Made by a program: the position numbers and the translations under genes
Origin: Acinetobacter qingfengensis
GTDB lineage: Bacteria > Pseudomonadota > Gammaproteobacteria > Pseudomonadales > Moraxellaceae
Direction: 5' to 3'
DNA: 64,000 nucleotides
NCBI RefSeq assembly: GCF_008693185.1
Contig: NZ_VXKN01000005.1
Span: forward strand, 124,001-188,000
Notes under the pieces: model-generated
Told to the model about the DNA's origin: nothing
Database searches by the model: none
The model's input: the letters and a program-made list of their open reading frames with translations, nothing else
Shown: in pieces, positions 27,415 through 35,528 of the stretch
Position numbering within the stretch: the stretch's first letter is position 1
How the letters are laid out: each line of letters opens with the position of its first letter

Positions 27415-28386
27415 CTATGAGTACCAGAGAGAAGGCCAGTTTTGAGATTGTTCAGATTGTAAATACAATAAAATGGCACGAGCATAAGTATCTGCTTGAC
27501 TGTAATGCGGATCAAATACTACACCGACTTCATTTAGCCATGAGCCAGTCGCATATTGCTGAGATAATTCACCAAATAGAACCTGACTACTTAAAATTAT
27601 CCAACATCCTTGCTGAAGTAGTTGTTTCAGATTGTGCTTAATGGTTTCGGAATAGGGTAAATTTCCCGAACCAAATGCTTGTAAAATTAAAATATTTGGT
27701 GGATTTTGAGCAAAGAGTGCCAGATTTTCAGCAAGGTGAGTGCTGCAATCTGGAGAAATATAATAATTCAATAAACGGATTTGCTGTGCTTTGCCAATAT
27801 GTTGTGGTTGCAATTTCTGGATAAAATGCAGACTAGAATTGGAAACATGCTGTATTTCTTGTCCATAAAATGCCTGATAATTTTTGGTATGTAGTTTATA
27901 AACCTGATTGGCTGCAAAAAGTTGTTGATTAAATCCTACATAAATACCAGGAGGTATTTGATCAATTTGCCGTATTGCAAATTGTAGATTTAGCCAAGCA
28001 TCTGATGTTCTGTGTAGACTTTGCCCTTGTGTATCGAATAACGGATATTGACTGCCAGTGATAATCAGTGAAATATCCTGAGCGAAAATATGATGTAAAA
28101 AAGCGGCTGCATAGTTGAGCGTATCTGTACCATGGATCAATACAAAATGCTTAAAATTTTGATGAATGAGCTGATGAATGAATTGTCCTAATTCAAGCCA
28201 GTCACTAGCCTGTAATTCGGTACTGTCTTTAATGCTAGGCGCTGCAAAATAATGTAATGGTTTTTCATTCTCAAAATGACAGGATTGTTGTAATAATTCA
28301 ATGAATGTAGATGCGGGCATAGGTGTTAATGGTTCGCCAACACAACCAAATGTTCCACCCATATAGAGAATTGCAGTATTATTCAT
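27415..28386 (-). CDS. Asparaginase family protein
   Basis: Predicted L-asparaginase of 323 residues. The first active-site threonine lies in ILYMGGTFG and the second in IHGTDTLNYAA; a serine/glutamate region with SLIITGSQYP follows. There is no signal peptide, suggesting a cytoplasmic type I enzyme. Two marks are unusual: no good ribosome site precedes the ATG, and the hairpin that should end fimV lies only a few bases upstream. It may depend on read-through. Placed between fimV and truA, where Pseudomonas has no such gene. Confidence 0.8.
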   Translation of the reverse strand: MNNTAILYMGGTFGCVGEPLTPMPASTFIELLQQSCHFENEKPLHYFAAPSIKDSTELQASDWLELGQFIHQLIHQNFKHFVLIHGTDTLNYAAAFLHHIFAQDISLIITGSQYPLFDTQGQSLHRTSDAWLNLQFAIRQIDQIPPGIYVGFNQQLFAANQVYKLHTKNYQAFYGQEIQHVSNSSLHFIQKLQPQHIGKAQQIRLLNYYISPDCSTHLAENLALFAQNPPNILILQAFGSGNLPYSETIKHNLKQLLQQGCWIILSSQVLFGELSQQYATGSWLNEVGVVFDPHYSQADTYARAILLYLQSEQSQNWPSLWYS

Positions 28387-28420
28387 AAAAATAAGCAGCC
28401 ATGAAAGCTGCCTATTTTAC
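28387..28420 (-). terminator. Terminator after the second fimV gene
   Basis: Minus-strand stem AATAGGCAGC/GCTGCTTATT (10 bp, one G-T pair, 7-nt loop) followed by TTTTT directly at the next gene's ATG. Confidence 0.65.
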
Positions 28421-28434
28421 CCATTTTTTTTAAG

Positions 28435-29730
28435 TCAGGCGATTTTCTGTAATAAATCCTGTGTTCTAGTTGCCTGTTCTTGCGTCAATTGATGTTGTTG
28501 AGCCGTGATTAATTGTTTGGCTGCATCAATCGCTCCTAGTCCAATATAATGTTCAGCCAATTCTAGGTTGAGATCGACCTCATTAATATCTGCTAATTCA
28601 GGAAAGCTTTCCAGTAAAGGGTCATTACGAAGTTGTTGATCCGATTGAGTAAGATTCGGAAGCAAAGAAAAAGTGTTTGCTAAGGTTTGATCAGATTTGA
28701 TACTTGTCGCTGTTGGTTCACTAAGATCAAAATTTAATGTAAAAGCCGGTAATTCAGCTTCAGGTGTATGTTGTTCGGTAGGCTTTTGTTCTAAATCAAA
28801 ATTTAATTCAGCCTTATGATCAGATAATTTTATGGAGTCTTTAGCATTCAAAGATTGTGTTAAATCTTCTGTTGTACTTTTTACTGGCGCTACAGTATTG
28901 GATAAATTAAATTCCAGTGGTTTTTCTGTAACGACCTGATTTTGAGTTAGATTGATTGATTGATCTTGTGGGTCTGAAGTAGGCAGAGAAGGTTTTTGTT
29001 GATCTAATTCAAAATTAAAGGTTGGTAGTTCTTCAGCTTCAGTTGCTTTTTTGCTGGAACGATGATCCAGTTCAATGCCATCAAGATTAAATTCTAGGGC
29101 ATCTTCAGCAATATAAGTGTTTTTAACGGGTTCAGTGCTAAAATGATTTTCAGATTTTATATCTGTGCTGAAGTCAATGTTATGTGATACTGGATGAGTG
29201 GTAATGATCTCATCTTCAGGTATGAATGGCGTGGTATTAATATTTTCTACAGTATAATTTTTTTCAGCAATGGGTTGATGATCCTGCTGTTCTTTATAAT
29301 CAGTATTCGCATTATATAACTTTTGATACAGTTCATTTAAATTAAGTTTTTCTACAGTGTCCAGTAATTGTTTGATCGCAAAATTATCATCTTGAACATG
29401 ATAAATATTTAATAATTTAAAGTATAAATCTTCCTGTTTATAATCCTGATTAAGTGCCATATTAATCAGGCCTTCAGCCTTACTGTAATCTTTATTGGCA
29501 ATATGAAGATCAATTTTTGCAACAAGTTGTTTTAATTCAATCTCTTTCTGATCTGGTGTTGCTTTGGATATTTTGGTACTGTTATTGGTTGAGAGCGTTT
29601 TTTTACTTAGTCTAGCCTTATCTAGATTTGTTTTATTTCTGGGTTCATGAGTACTTTTATTTTGTTTTGCACGAAGCACCAGTAACACGGCCAGTGCAAT
29701 AACAGCGATAATAATAATGGTCGTTGGCAT
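28435..29730 (-). CDS. FimV-like protein, C-terminal half as a separate gene
   Basis: Protein of 431 residues with one membrane segment near its start (TTIIIIAVIALAVLLVL), a TPR-like region, a long acidic low-complexity stretch with repeated EFNLD-type motifs, and the FimV C-terminal domain ELADINEVDLNLELAEHYIG. In Pseudomonas these are the membrane anchor, acidic part and end of one large FimV, a polar landmark needed for type IV pili. The ATG at 29730 has GAGGAG 10 bp upstream. It follows the N-terminal half by 81 bp. Confidence 0.8.
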   Translation of the reverse strand: MPTTIIIIAVIALAVLLVLRAKQNKSTHEPRNKTNLDKARLSKKTLSTNNSTKISKATPDQKEIELKQLVAKIDLHIANKDYSKAEGLINMALNQDYKQEDLYFKLLNIYHVQDDNFAIKQLLDTVEKLNLNELYQKLYNANTDYKEQQDHQPIAEKNYTVENINTTPFIPEDEIITTHPVSHNIDFSTDIKSENHFSTEPVKNTYIAEDALEFNLDGIELDHRSSKKATEAEELPTFNFELDQQKPSLPTSDPQDQSINLTQNQVVTEKPLEFNLSNTVAPVKSTTEDLTQSLNAKDSIKLSDHKAELNFDLEQKPTEQHTPEAELPAFTLNFDLSEPTATSIKSDQTLANTFSLLPNLTQSDQQLRNDPLLESFPELADINEVDLNLELAEHYIGLGAIDAAKQLITAQQHQLTQEQATRTQDLLQKIA

Positions 29731-29811
29731 AATTGCGTTACTCCTCAATGATGTTGAGCATATATTTCAGGATCTAGATTAGAGAAATATCATGCAATCA
29801 ACAGATTACCC

Positions 29812-31125
29812 CTAAGATTTTGGCGTTGATGTTGCCAGAGTTTTCTTTGCCTTTAACTGTTTTTGCAATTCAGCCAGTCTGGCATTTAAAATCTGAATAC
29901 GTTGATTTTTCACTTTTAATTGCTGATCAAGCTGTCTGACCTGACCCTGTAATTGTAGGGTGATATGACGTTGCGTATAAATTTGATTACTCAAGGTTTG
30001 TAATGCATGACGTTCAGCCTGGGAAAGTTTTTGGCTACCTTGTAAACTACCTTCAGGTGTATTGGCAACAATACTCATGTGTGCCTGATCGAGGCGGACA
30101 GTGGTTGGCGCTTTTTTTGCTGTGGCTGTGTTTGGTGGATTTTGTGTAGTCTGAGTCTTGGGCTGAACCACCTGATATTGTGTTGGAATGGTGAGAATAG
30201 CACCTTGTTTTAAATAGTTTGCCTGACCATGAATAAATGCTTGTGGATTGTTGTTTTTGATTTGTTGCATGACATGCTGAATGGGTACATTATTTAATTG
30301 TGCGATTTGCGCTGAGATACCCCATAACGACTCATTTGCTTTCACTGCATGCTGTGAAGTATCTTTTTCTGATTTCGTATGGACTTGTGGTGTAAACAAA
30401 TTTTTTTGTGCTGAAATAGATTGATTTTTTATGCTTTGTACGGCTGATGTTGCCTGTGTCTTGACAATGGGTTTAGCTATTTGATTGGCTGTAGTAGCAT
30501 TATTGTTCTGGGCTGTGGTATTGGTTAGAGTATTGTTTGCTGATCGCTGTATGTTCAGTTTGGGTGGTGTTTGCTGACTGACTATTAGGGCTTGATCATT
30601 TTCATTTGAAGATCGAGTCTGTATAGGTCGGTCTTTAACAACAGGTAAATTTAAGGCAATATCTTTTTCATTACTAATGGAACGTGGTTGTAAAGTTGTG
30701 TCATTTAATCGGCTTTGCAAACGATCTATACGATTAGGTAAAACAGAGCGAATTTGTTGTAAACGAGTTTGGTTACCATCGTTAATTTTTAAAACCAGAT
30801 CAATACTATTGTCTTGTATTGGCCGAGTCGAGATGATTACAATCACGCCTTTGCCTTGACTATTCTGGCGAACATATGTATTGAAATATGTGGATGAAGG
30901 ATTCGCATTAGCATTGATGCCGAAAGTATTTAAGTCCTGACTTTGTGCGATCGAAACCTGTATAGGTGTTGTACTTTGTGCATAATTAAATGGAATTTCA
31001 GCATATAAAGGCTCACCTTGTGACGAATCAATTTTAATTGGTTCAATCACTAAAGCATGTCCGATTATGGGTAGGCATAAATTCAGCCCAAGACAGTAAA
31101 CCCCTAAACGTAACCTTAACCCCAT
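29812..31125 (-). CDS. fimV: FimV-like protein, N-terminal half with LysM
   Basis: Protein of 437 residues: signal peptide (ending near GHALVIEPIKI), FimV N-terminal domain with SSQGEPLYAEIPF, a linker rich in Gln, Asn and Thr, a LysM-type peptidoglycan-binding stretch (VKANESLWGISAQIAQLNN), and a coiled coil at the end. It stops where other FimV proteins continue into a membrane segment. With the next gene it makes up a complete set of FimV parts. It lies between asd and truA as in Pseudomonas. Confidence 0.85.
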   Translation of the reverse strand: MGLRLRLGVYCLGLNLCLPIIGHALVIEPIKIDSSQGEPLYAEIPFNYAQSTTPIQVSIAQSQDLNTFGINANANPSSTYFNTYVRQNSQGKGVIVIISTRPIQDNSIDLVLKINDGNQTRLQQIRSVLPNRIDRLQSRLNDTTLQPRSISNEKDIALNLPVVKDRPIQTRSSNENDQALIVSQQTPPKLNIQRSANNTLTNTTAQNNNATTANQIAKPIVKTQATSAVQSIKNQSISAQKNLFTPQVHTKSEKDTSQHAVKANESLWGISAQIAQLNNVPIQHVMQQIKNNNPQAFIHGQANYLKQGAILTIPTQYQVVQPKTQTTQNPPNTATAKKAPTTVRLDQAHMSIVANTPEGSLQGSQKLSQAERHALQTLSNQIYTQRHITLQLQGQVRQLDQQLKVKNQRIQILNARLAELQKQLKAKKTLATSTPKS

Positions 31126-31176
31126 ACCATGTACCGACTTATAAATTATATTTAACCATCACATATATAAACTATA

Positions 31177-31204
31177 AGGTTACCTGCTCAAGAGCAAGTA
31201 ACCT
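31177..31204 (-). other. Long hairpin between asd and fimV
   Basis: A 13-bp stem (one G-T pair) with a 2-nt top follows the asd stop directly. The following TTATAGTTT is a poor T-run, so read-through into fimV is likely. Confidence 0.5.
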
Positions 31205-31211
31205 GAAACAA

Positions 31212-32330
31212 TTAATGTTGTTTATATTCTATCAGAATGCGCAACATCCGGCGTAAAGGCTCTGCAGCGCCCCATAATAACTGGTCACCTACAGTAAATG
31301 CCCCCAGATATTCTTTGCCCATATTGAGTTTGCGCAGGCGTCCAACAGGTACAGATAATGTGCCAGTCACTGCAACAGGGGTTAAATCAGTCATGGAAGC
31401 TTCTCGAGTGTTCGGTACAACTTTGGCCCATTCATTGGATTGACGGATCATATCCTCAATTTCATCCAGCGGTACATCCTGACGTAATTTAATGGTTAAA
31501 GCCTGAGAGTGGCAACGCATTGCACCTATACGTACGCAGTGGCCATCAATCGGAACAATCTGTGAATTACCCAGAATTTTATTGGTCTCAGCCTGACCTT
31601 TCCATTCTTCTTTGGATTGACCACTTTCAAGCTGTTTATCAATATAAGGAATTAACGAACCTGCCAGTGGTACACCAAAATTGGCTTTGGGAAAATCATT
31701 ACCACGTTGTAAATCAGCAATTTGACGATCAATATCCAAAATAGCTGATTTAGGATCATCTAATAATGTTTTGGTGTTATTGTACAAATAACCCATACCA
31801 GTAATCAATTCACGCATATTCTGTGCGCCAGCACCTGATGCAGCTTGATAGGTCATTGCTGTCATCCACTCCACCAGATTTTTCTGGAAAAGTGCTCCTA
31901 GACCCATCAACATGAGCGATACAGTACAGTTACCTCCTGCAAAGGTATTGATGCCTTGAGTCAAGCCATTTTTAATCACTTGATCATTCACAGGATCTAA
32001 TACAATGATGGAATCATCTGCCATACGCAAAGTACTTGCAGCATCAATCCAATAGCCTTTCCAGCCTGCGCCACGAAGTTGTGGATAAATCTCGGAAGTG
32101 TAATCACCACCCTGACAGGTGACAATAACATCCATATTTTTCAGGTTGCTAATATCCTTGGCATCAATGAGGGCAGGTGCGGTCTTTCCACCAAAAGCTG
32201 GTGCTTCGCCACCTGCATTACTGGTAGAGAAATAAAATGGTTCAAAATGCGCAAAGTCATTTTCTTCAACCATACGTTGCATCAGGACGGAACCGACCAT
32301 CCCACGCCAACCAACCAGACCTACTTTCAT
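31212..32330 (-). CDS. asd: Aspartate-semialdehyde dehydrogenase
   Basis: NADPH enzyme that reduces aspartyl phosphate to aspartate semialdehyde for lysine, threonine, methionine and diaminopimelate. The NADP fold starts [15 protein letters not shown], the nucleophilic cysteine is in GGNCTVSLM and a family segment [13 protein letters not shown] follows. Length is 372 residues. The WRGMVG form is that of the gram-negative type. Confidence 0.95.
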   Translation of the reverse strand: MKVGLVGWRGMVGSVLMQRMVEENDFAHFEPFYFSTSNAGGEAPAFGGKTAPALIDAKDISNLKNMDVIVTCQGGDYTSEIYPQLRGAGWKGYWIDAASTLRMADDSIIVLDPVNDQVIKNGLTQGINTFAGGNCTVSLMLMGLGALFQKNLVEWMTAMTYQAASGAGAQNMRELITGMGYLYNNTKTLLDDPKSAILDIDRQIADLQRGNDFPKANFGVPLAGSLIPYIDKQLESGQSKEEWKGQAETNKILGNSQIVPIDGHCVRIGAMRCHSQALTIKLRQDVPLDEIEDMIRQSNEWAKVVPNTREASMTDLTPVAVTGTLSVPVGRLRKLNMGKEYLGAFTVGDQLLWGAAEPLRRMLRILIEYKQH

Positions 32331-32505
32331 CTCATTGTGCCTCGATAAAATATATACAAATTAAAAGGGCTTCAAGTGTAGCAAAAGCAAAACCATCTGC
32401 ACAGCATATACAGAATCAAAACAGCGATAATCTTGCATGATTATGCAACTTTATGTTATTGGGAAAACTCATAAAACAAAAAATATCACAAAGTACGGAG
32501 AATAT

Positions 32506-33603
32506 ATGCTGTTGATAGAAATTGTGTCTGGACTGGTGATATTTCTCACATTCTGGTCGTTGATTCCACGAGATGAATGGTGGATTCGTGGCACAGATTT
32601 TCCCCGTTTACAATTGTTGGGCATTGGCTTTTTGACATTGCTTGCCTTGTTGTTTTGGCCTGTAGCATGGGATTTTATGCGATACTTCTGTCTGGTGGGA
32701 TTGATGGCGGCTTTGGCGTATCAATTAAAAATGGTTTTACCCTATACGTTTTTGTGGAAAAAACAGGTTGTACAGGTTAAACCAGAACAAAAAAATCCAG
32801 AAAAAACCATTTCTTTACTAGTATCTAATGTACTGATGCCAAATGATCAATACCAACTTTTACTGGCACATATTGAACAACTTAAACCTGATTTGGTTTT
32901 GACTCTGGAAACTGACCAAAAATGGCAACAGGCGTTAGAGGTGATAGAACAAGACTATCCTTATCACGTTAAAGTTCCTTTGGATAATTTGTATGGTATG
33001 CATCTTTACAGTCGTTTAAAACTTAGAAATAGTGAAATAAAATTTTTGTTAAGTGATGAAATCCCATCCATTCATACCACGGTGATACTAAGAAATGGTC
33101 AACCTGTAGATTTATATTGTTTGCACCCCAAACCACCTAGCCCGACTGAAGCCAGTGAATCAACACTAAGAGATGCAGAATTATTATTGGTGGGGGATCA
33201 GGTCAAGGATATAAATCAAAGTTGCATCGTTATGGGGGATTTAAACGATGTAGCATGGTCCAGAACCACACAATTATTTCAACGGATCAGTGGATTATTA
33301 GATCCCCGTGTAGGACGGCATTTTATTAATACTTTTCATGCTGATTATCCTTTTATGCGGTGGTCACTCGATCATATCTTTCATAGTGTAGATTTTGCCT
33401 TGGTAAAAATGCTTCGGTTATCGCATATTGGATCAGATCACTTTCCTGTTTATACCGTTTTGCAAACAGGACGTCAGTTTGATGCTATACAGGAAGAGCT
33501 GGACGAAACTGCATCAGATCAGCAGGAAGCAGATAAAAAAATTCAGCAAGGTTTTGAAAAAGCACAACAAGAAAATCAGCAAGCGATATCTGAATTAAAA
33601 TAA
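32506..33603 (+). CDS. Endonuclease/exonuclease/phosphatase-fold membrane protein
   Basis: Protein of 365 residues with about three N-terminal membrane segments (from LIEIVSGLVIFLTFWSLI) and a C-terminal EEP-fold domain: VSNVL at its start, LTLETDQKW with the metal-binding glutamate, MGDLNDVAW with the catalytic Asp-Asn pair, and a final GSDHFPVYTVL with the Asp-His pair. All four are present, so it should be active, perhaps as phosphodiesterase or nuclease facing the periplasm. The ATG at 32506 has CGGAG upstream; the open frame begins at 32437. The last 40 residues are charged and helical. Confidence 0.8.
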   Translation: MLLIEIVSGLVIFLTFWSLIPRDEWWIRGTDFPRLQLLGIGFLTLLALLFWPVAWDFMRYFCLVGLMAALAYQLKMVLPYTFLWKKQVVQVKPEQKNPEKTISLLVSNVLMPNDQYQLLLAHIEQLKPDLVLTLETDQKWQQALEVIEQDYPYHVKVPLDNLYGMHLYSRLKLRNSEIKFLLSDEIPSIHTTVILRNGQPVDLYCLHPKPPSPTEASESTLRDAELLLVGDQVKDINQSCIVMGDLNDVAWSRTTQLFQRISGLLDPRVGRHFINTFHADYPFMRWSLDHIFHSVDFALVKMLRLSHIGSDHFPVYTVLQTGRQFDAIQEELDETASDQQEADKKIQQGFEKAQQENQQAISELK

Positions 33604-33625
33604 TGTTCTAACCAAAGGCTAAATT

Positions 33626-33643
33626 TGTAAGTTAATGCTTACA
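33626..33643. promoter_or_regulatory. GacA-type upstream activating site
   Basis: TGTAAG, six bases, CTTACA: an exact match to the palindromic box through which GacA activates rsm small-RNA genes. Its centre is about 68 bp ahead of the inferred RNA start, the usual distance in Pseudomonas. Confidence 0.8.
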
Positions 33644-33690
33644 ATATTTGATGTAATTAGCGACTGTACGATCACATCAGATTTACATAC

Positions 33691-33696
33691 TATGAT
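33691..33696 (+). promoter_or_regulatory. -10 box of the Rsm-like RNA
   Basis: TATGAT matches the consensus at five of six positions. No good -35 is seen, as expected for an activator-dependent promoter. Confidence 0.5.
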
Positions 33697-33702
33697 CACA
33701 TC

Positions 33703-33871
33703 AGCACAGGATATGAGAAACGGATTTTTCTCACTAGGGATGGGTTAACGCTGAAGGGAAAGTATCAAGGAATTGATCAGGAATGGAAACCACCGTTAAA
33801 AATTAAAAAATTCGCACAACCGCATAATTACCCGAGTTAAACAGGATGTTTACTCGGGTTTATGTTTTTTA
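33703..33871 (+). ncRNA. Rsm/Csr-type small RNA that should sequester CsrA/RsmA
   Basis: About 168 nt without an open frame. Eight GGA motifs lie at 33709, 33722, 33738, 33757, 33769, 33780, 33785 and 33844. Three are presented in hairpin loops: TGAGAAA/TTTCTCA around CGGATT, ATCAA/TTGAT around GGAA, and the terminator loop with ACAGGATGT, which equals the best CsrA-binding sequence. With the GacA box upstream and a terminator at the end, it has all parts of an RsmY/RsmZ-type RNA. The 5' end is inferred. I know no published name for it at this locus. Confidence 0.8.
33830..33870 (+). terminator. Intrinsic terminator of the Rsm-like RNA
   Basis: Stem ACCCGAG/CTCGGGT plus TAAAC/GTTTA with one bulged T, loop AGGAT, then TTTATGTTTTTT. 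Confidence 0.85.
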
Positions 33872-33892
33872 GATTTTGGTTTCATGTCTAAT

Positions 33893-34426
33893 TTATTCTT
33901 GCCATTGATGTTGAATATAACGTGCCGGATGCTGATAATTCAGTACTTTGGCATAATTACCTGCCGCAGTAGCATTATCCGGAATATCTTTGGTGACAAT
34001 ACTACCTGCACCAATGGTCACATTATTGCCAATTTTAACGTGTTCAATCACACATACATGAGGTCCTAGATAAACATTATTTCCGATAATGGCTGCTGGT
34101 CCATCTATGGCACCGATAGTACTGTATTGGGATAAATTGACATTATTGCCGAGAATAGCTGTTGCATTAATAATCAGTGGTCCACCATGCCCAATATATA
34201 AACCATAGCCAATTTTGGTGGTATAGAGAATATCAATGCCGTAGTGACGTTTTTTAAACCAGTAAACAGGATAAGCAAGTTTGCTATACCATTTACCTGC
34301 CGCAGTTAGGCGCAACCATACACTGAAATTAAAACCACGATGCGTTAAATACTGTTTGATAAAGGCCTTAAGCGATACTTTGCCAGTATAGCGAAAGAGG
34401 TCACTTTGAATATAATTCCAGGCCAT
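33893..34426 (-). CDS. Left-handed beta-helix acetyltransferase, CysE-like
   Basis: Protein of 177 residues with hexapeptide repeats in the second half (ATILGNNVNLSQYSTIG, IIGNNVYLGPHVCVIE, KIGNNVTIGAGSIVTKDIP). The catalytic-type histidine is in YIGHGGPLIIN. It is shorter than true serine acetyltransferase and lacks its N-terminal helical domain; similar proteins sit in sugar or lipid modification loci. It lies 33 bp behind the acyltransferase gene, so a role in lipopolysaccharide or glycolipid modification is possible. The acceptor is unknown. Confidence 0.75.
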   Translation of the reverse strand: MAWNYIQSDLFRYTGKVSLKAFIKQYLTHRGFNFSVWLRLTAAGKWYSKLAYPVYWFKKRHYGIDILYTTKIGYGLYIGHGGPLIINATAILGNNVNLSQYSTIGAIDGPAAIIGNNVYLGPHVCVIEHVKIGNNVTIGAGSIVTKDIPDNATAAGNYAKVLNYQHPARYIQHQWQE

Positions 34427-34459
34427 GCTCGAATTATCCTTTTATAAAATTTAAATAGG

Positions 34460-35398
34460 TTAATAAATACTGTCGTAACCTTTAGGGCGAGTTTTAAAAC
34501 GGGAATGAAACCACATCCATTGCGTTGGCGCTCGGCGCAATTGCATTTCAAGTAACTGATTGACTCGTGTTGCATCGGCAATTTCATCAGTTGTTGGGTA
34601 ATTTTCCAATTCTGGTTCGATAATAATCTGATATTTTGGATCTTTTTCACCGATACGATAAAAATGTACCGAAAGTACTTTGGCTTTGGTCACTTTGACC
34701 AGTCGGCGTTGCGCAGTAACACTGGCCGCAGGTACACCAAAAAATGGTGCCATGACGCCTTGTTTTAAACCAAAATCCTGATCGGGGGAATACCAGATAA
34801 TATGCCCTTGTTTTAGCCTTTTGACCAGAAAACGAATGTCATCATGATCAATTTGTTTACCATAAATGGGTTCTCGTGCGGTATAAATTAGCCAGTCAAG
34901 TAAGGGATTGTTTTGCGGGCGGTAAACGACATCAGGCTCAAAATAGCGACTACAAATATATCCACCAGCATCTAGCAGGGTACTATGTGAACCAAGCAAG
35001 ATAATCCCTGCACCATTCATTTGTGCTTGTTGTAAATATTCCAAACCTTGAATATTGATACGGCCATCGAACCAGTGGGGTTTATACCAGGCATTCAATG
35101 TTTCAAAAGTACCTAACATCATATCAATAAAAACTTGTCTGGCATGTTGCTGTACTTCCTGTGCTGACCATTCAGGAAAACAGACTTCCAGATTGCGTAC
35201 TGTAATGTCACGGCGTGATTTAACCAAGCGCCAAGCCAATTTTGCTAGTACATCAGCAAGCCGGCGTTGGATTACCCAAGGAAGTACAGTAAGGAGCAAC
35301 AAGAAAATTAAACCTAACCATATTCCCCAATATTTAGGTAATAAAAAAGACCATAAAAATCGTGGTTGTGCAGCAGTGTGCTGAGTAATGTTGCTCAT
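34460..35398 (-). CDS. Lipid A late acyltransferase, LpxL/LpxM family
   Basis: Inner-membrane acyltransferase of 312 residues that adds a secondary acyl chain to lipid A. One N-terminal membrane segment (GIWLGLIFLLLLTVLPWVI) precedes the catalytic HxxxxD in GSHSTLLDAGG; the later segment GVMAPFFGVPAASVTA is also conserved. LpxL and LpxM cannot be told apart from sequence here. It shares a transcript with the acetyltransferase gene. Confidence 0.87.
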   Translation of the reverse strand: MSNITQHTAAQPRFLWSFLLPKYWGIWLGLIFLLLLTVLPWVIQRRLADVLAKLAWRLVKSRRDITVRNLEVCFPEWSAQEVQQHARQVFIDMMLGTFETLNAWYKPHWFDGRINIQGLEYLQQAQMNGAGIILLGSHSTLLDAGGYICSRYFEPDVVYRPQNNPLLDWLIYTAREPIYGKQIDHDDIRFLVKRLKQGHIIWYSPDQDFGLKQGVMAPFFGVPAASVTAQRRLVKVTKAKVLSVHFYRIGEKDPKYQIIIEPELENYPTTDEIADATRVNQLLEMQLRRAPTQWMWFHSRFKTRPKGYDSIY

Positions 35399-35434
35399 GT
35401 ATTAATTCATTGATGCCTAAATGAAAATCAAAAT

Positions 35435-35474
35435 TTAAACCTGCCCAAGGTTGGACAGATTTAGGCAAGTTTAA
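35435..35474 (-). terminator. Possible terminator after uup
   Basis: Stem of 11 pairs with one mismatch (TTAAACTTGCC/GGCAGGTTTAA, minus strand), a long loop of 18 nt and then ATTTTGATTTTC. Confidence 0.4.
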
Positions 35475-35528
35475 CAAATTTCTTTCATTGGGTTGTCATT
35501 GATATATTTATCAATATGTTAAATGAAT

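Noticed and set aside
29731..29811. Frameshift joining the two FimV halves
   Set aside because: The 81-bp gap has no coding look, and the second gene has its own well-placed ribosome site and ATG ahead of the membrane segment. Fission is more likely, but only comparison can settle it.
33830..33870. tRNA or riboswitch in the gap after the EEP-family gene
   Set aside because: No cloverleaf or known aptamer core can be drawn; the GacA box, GGA loops and terminator explain the stretch.
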